A stretch of DNA of 15,606 bases from Firmicutes bacterium UBA1191 (GTDB lineage Bacteria; Bacillota; Clostridia; Peptostreptococcales; Anaerovoracaceae), in contig DBYH01000009.1 in assembly GCA_002310095.1 (NCBI GenBank), positions 1 to 15,606 on the forward strand, written 5' to 3'. Each line of letters starts with the position of its first letter. Within the stretch, counting starts at the first letter, position 1. The notes beneath the pieces were generated by a model, which did no database searches, was not told the origin of the DNA, and was given only the letters and a program-made list of their open reading frames with translations. Shown piece after piece: positions 14,441 to 15,606 of the stretch. The translations under genes were made by a program, and so were the position numbers.

Positions 14441-14947
14441 ATGGATAATAAAGAAAGAACCGGAGTATTCAGTATGCTGGTAACTAACGAAGCCGGCGTC
14501 GCCGCGAGACTGACAGCGCTGTACGCGCGCCGCGGATACAACATCGATTCATTCACGGCATCGCCGACCAACGACCCGAAACTGACAAGAATCACGCTGG
14601 TGCTCACAGGCGACGACCGTAAATTCAATCAGATATTCACCCAGACCGCGAAGCAGGAATTCGTCAAATCCATCTCGCTCATGGAGGAGGCTGACCTGTA
14701 CAGAGAGCTTCTGCTTCTGAAGATAAAGGCTTCGAAGAAGGAGCGCTCCGAGATCAAGGAGATCGTGGACATCTACCGCGGCAGGATCGTAGACCTGTCC
14801 AACAGGAGTCTGATCGTCGAGGTCACGGGAGAATCCTCAAAGATCGACGGTTTCATGAACATGATGTCGAGTTATGAACTTGTAGACGTATGCCGTACAG
14901 GCATCACCGGCCTTAAGCGCGGTGACAGAGGCCTGGACGAGGAATAG
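14441..14947 (+). CDS. ilvN: Acetolactate (acetohydroxyacid) synthase small regulatory subunit, copy 2
   Basis: Regulatory partner of the preceding IlvB. The 168 residues have an N-terminal ACT domain (about 7-80; FSMLVTNEAGVAARLTAL, RRGYNIDSFTASPT) and the C-terminal AHAS small-subunit domain (about 88-160). Asn16, Gly19 and Asn34 correspond to the IlvH valine-contact residues Asn11, Gly14 and Asn29, so valine feedback is likely. AGGAGG lies 6-7 bases before the ATG and overlaps the ilvB stop codon, implying coupled translation. ilvC begins 13 bases after its stop. Confidence 0.97.
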   Translation: MDNKERTGVFSMLVTNEAGVAARLTALYARRGYNIDSFTASPTNDPKLTRITLVLTGDDRKFNQIFTQTAKQEFVKSISLMEEADLYRELLLLKIKASKKERSEIKEIVDIYRGRIVDLSNRSLIVEVTGESSKIDGFMNMMSSYELVDVCRTGITGLKRGDRGLDEE

Positions 14948-14960
14948 AAAGGAGTTAAAA

Positions 14961-15606
14961 ATGATCAAGAAGTATTACGACATGGACTGCAACTTAGGAA
15001 TGCTGGACGGAAAGACCATCGCCATCATCGGCTTCGGTTCACAGGGCCACGCCCACGCCATGAACCTGAACGAGAGCGGCTGCAACGTGGTCGTCGGACT
15101 CCGCCCGGGTTCATCACATACCGAAAAGGCTGAGGCCGCGGGGCTGAAGGTCATGGACATAGAGGAAGCCGCTGAGACCGGCGACATCGTAATGATGCTC
15201 GTACCGGACGAGATGGCCGCTCAGGTCTATAGAGAGCAGGTCGCTCAGCACATGAAGGAGGGCGACGTTCTCTGCTTCGCTCACGGATTCAACATCCACT
15301 TCAACCAGATCGTGCCCGCGCCTTATCTGGACGTTATCATGATCGCTCCTAAGGGCCCCGGCCACACTGTGAGAAGTCAGTACCTGGAAGGCAAAGGCGT
15401 TCCTTCCCTGATCGCCGTCTACCAGGACGCTTCAGGCAAAGCCAAGGAATACGCCCTGGCATACGCTTCGGGAATCGGCGCCGGACGCGCGGGAATCCTG
15501 GAGACCACGTTCAAGGAAGAAACTGAGACCGACCTCTTCGGCGAGCAGTGCGTTCTCTGCGGAGGCGTCACCGAGCTGATGAAGGCCGGATTCGATACAC
15601 TGGTAG
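14961..15606 (+). CDS. ilvC: Ketol-acid reductoisomerase (partial, C-terminus off right edge)
   Basis: Converts acetolactate or acetohydroxybutyrate to the dihydroxy acid using NAD(P)H and Mg2+, taking the AHAS product directly. The first 215 residues of the usual ~330 (class I) are present. These include the Rossmann motif GFGSQG (24-29), the cofactor loop GLRPGSS (46-52), catalytic His108 in FAHGFNIHF, APKGPGH (129-135), and the Mg2+ ligands Asp191 and Glu195 in ETDLFGEQ at the start of the knotted helical domain. AAAGGAG lies 6 bases upstream of the ATG. The Arg and Ser residues in the loop after the second strand suggest NADPH use; this is inference. Confidence 0.98.
   Translation, partial: MIKKYYDMDCNLGMLDGKTIAIIGFGSQGHAHAMNLNESGCNVVVGLRPGSSHTEKAEAAGLKVMDIEEAAETGDIVMMLVPDEMAAQVYREQVAQHMKEGDVLCFAHGFNIHFNQIVPAPYLDVIMIAPKGPGHTVRSQYLEGKGVPSLIAVYQDASGKAKEYALAYASGIGAGRAGILETTFKEETETDLFGEQCVLCGGVTELMKAGFDTLV

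Noticed and set aside
1..15606. Mobile element, phage, CRISPR array or RNA gene
   Set aside because: No transposase, integrase, terminal inverted repeats, regularly spaced repeats, tRNA cloverleaf or rRNA sequence was seen. All long frames are housekeeping or metabolic genes.

Overview
The window looks like chromosomal DNA of an obligately anaerobic, fermentative Bacillota (Clostridia-like) bacterium. The evidence is a full-length pyruvate:ferredoxin oxidoreductase, a butyryl-CoA:acetate-type CoA-transferase, RNase Y, a RadC/MinD pair and strong GGAGG-type ribosome binding sites. Promoters are sigma-A-like with AT-rich spacers, while the genes are fairly GC-rich. I see no insertion sequence, phage gene, tRNA, rRNA or CRISPR array. 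No gene-free stretch exceeds 300 bases.

Layout. Positions 1-12503 are transcribed leftward and 12767-15606 rightward, from a divergent promoter region at 12504-12766. Leftward, reading in the direction of transcription, come a VanX/DdpX-type D-Ala-D-Ala dipeptidase, a CoA-transferase with its own promoter, a 20-bp palindrome and a terminator, then a probable nifJ-ilvB-ilvN operon ending in a perfect-palindrome terminator. Next are radC and a minD-like ATPase gene ending in a terminator, then rny (RNase Y) with its own near-consensus promoter and terminator. Last is the start of a cysteine desulfurase gene that runs off the left edge. Rightward is a second, separate ilvB-ilvN-ilvC operon, cut by the right edge inside ilvC.

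How the genes work together. Much of the window concerns the pyruvate/acetyl-CoA node. The CoA-transferase exchanges CoA between acyl-CoA and acetate. PFOR interconverts pyruvate and acetyl-CoA with ferredoxin. Two acetohydroxyacid synthases (AHAS) draw pyruvate into branched-chain amino acid synthesis, and IlvC carries out the next step. Both AHAS enzymes keep the catalytic Glu and the Trp associated with 2-oxobutyrate use, and both small subunits keep the valine-site residues, so neither looks like a catabolic AlsS.

The most unusual points are a four-cysteine insertion in the ThDP domain of the PFOR-linked IlvB that is absent from its neighbour paralogue, the PFOR-AHAS operon itself, a MinD-like protein with no C-terminal membrane-targeting tail and no visible MinC or MinE, and several perfect operator-like palindromes. 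I do not see a wholly new multi-gene system; the Cys-bearing AHAS linked to PFOR is the best candidate for undescribed biology.
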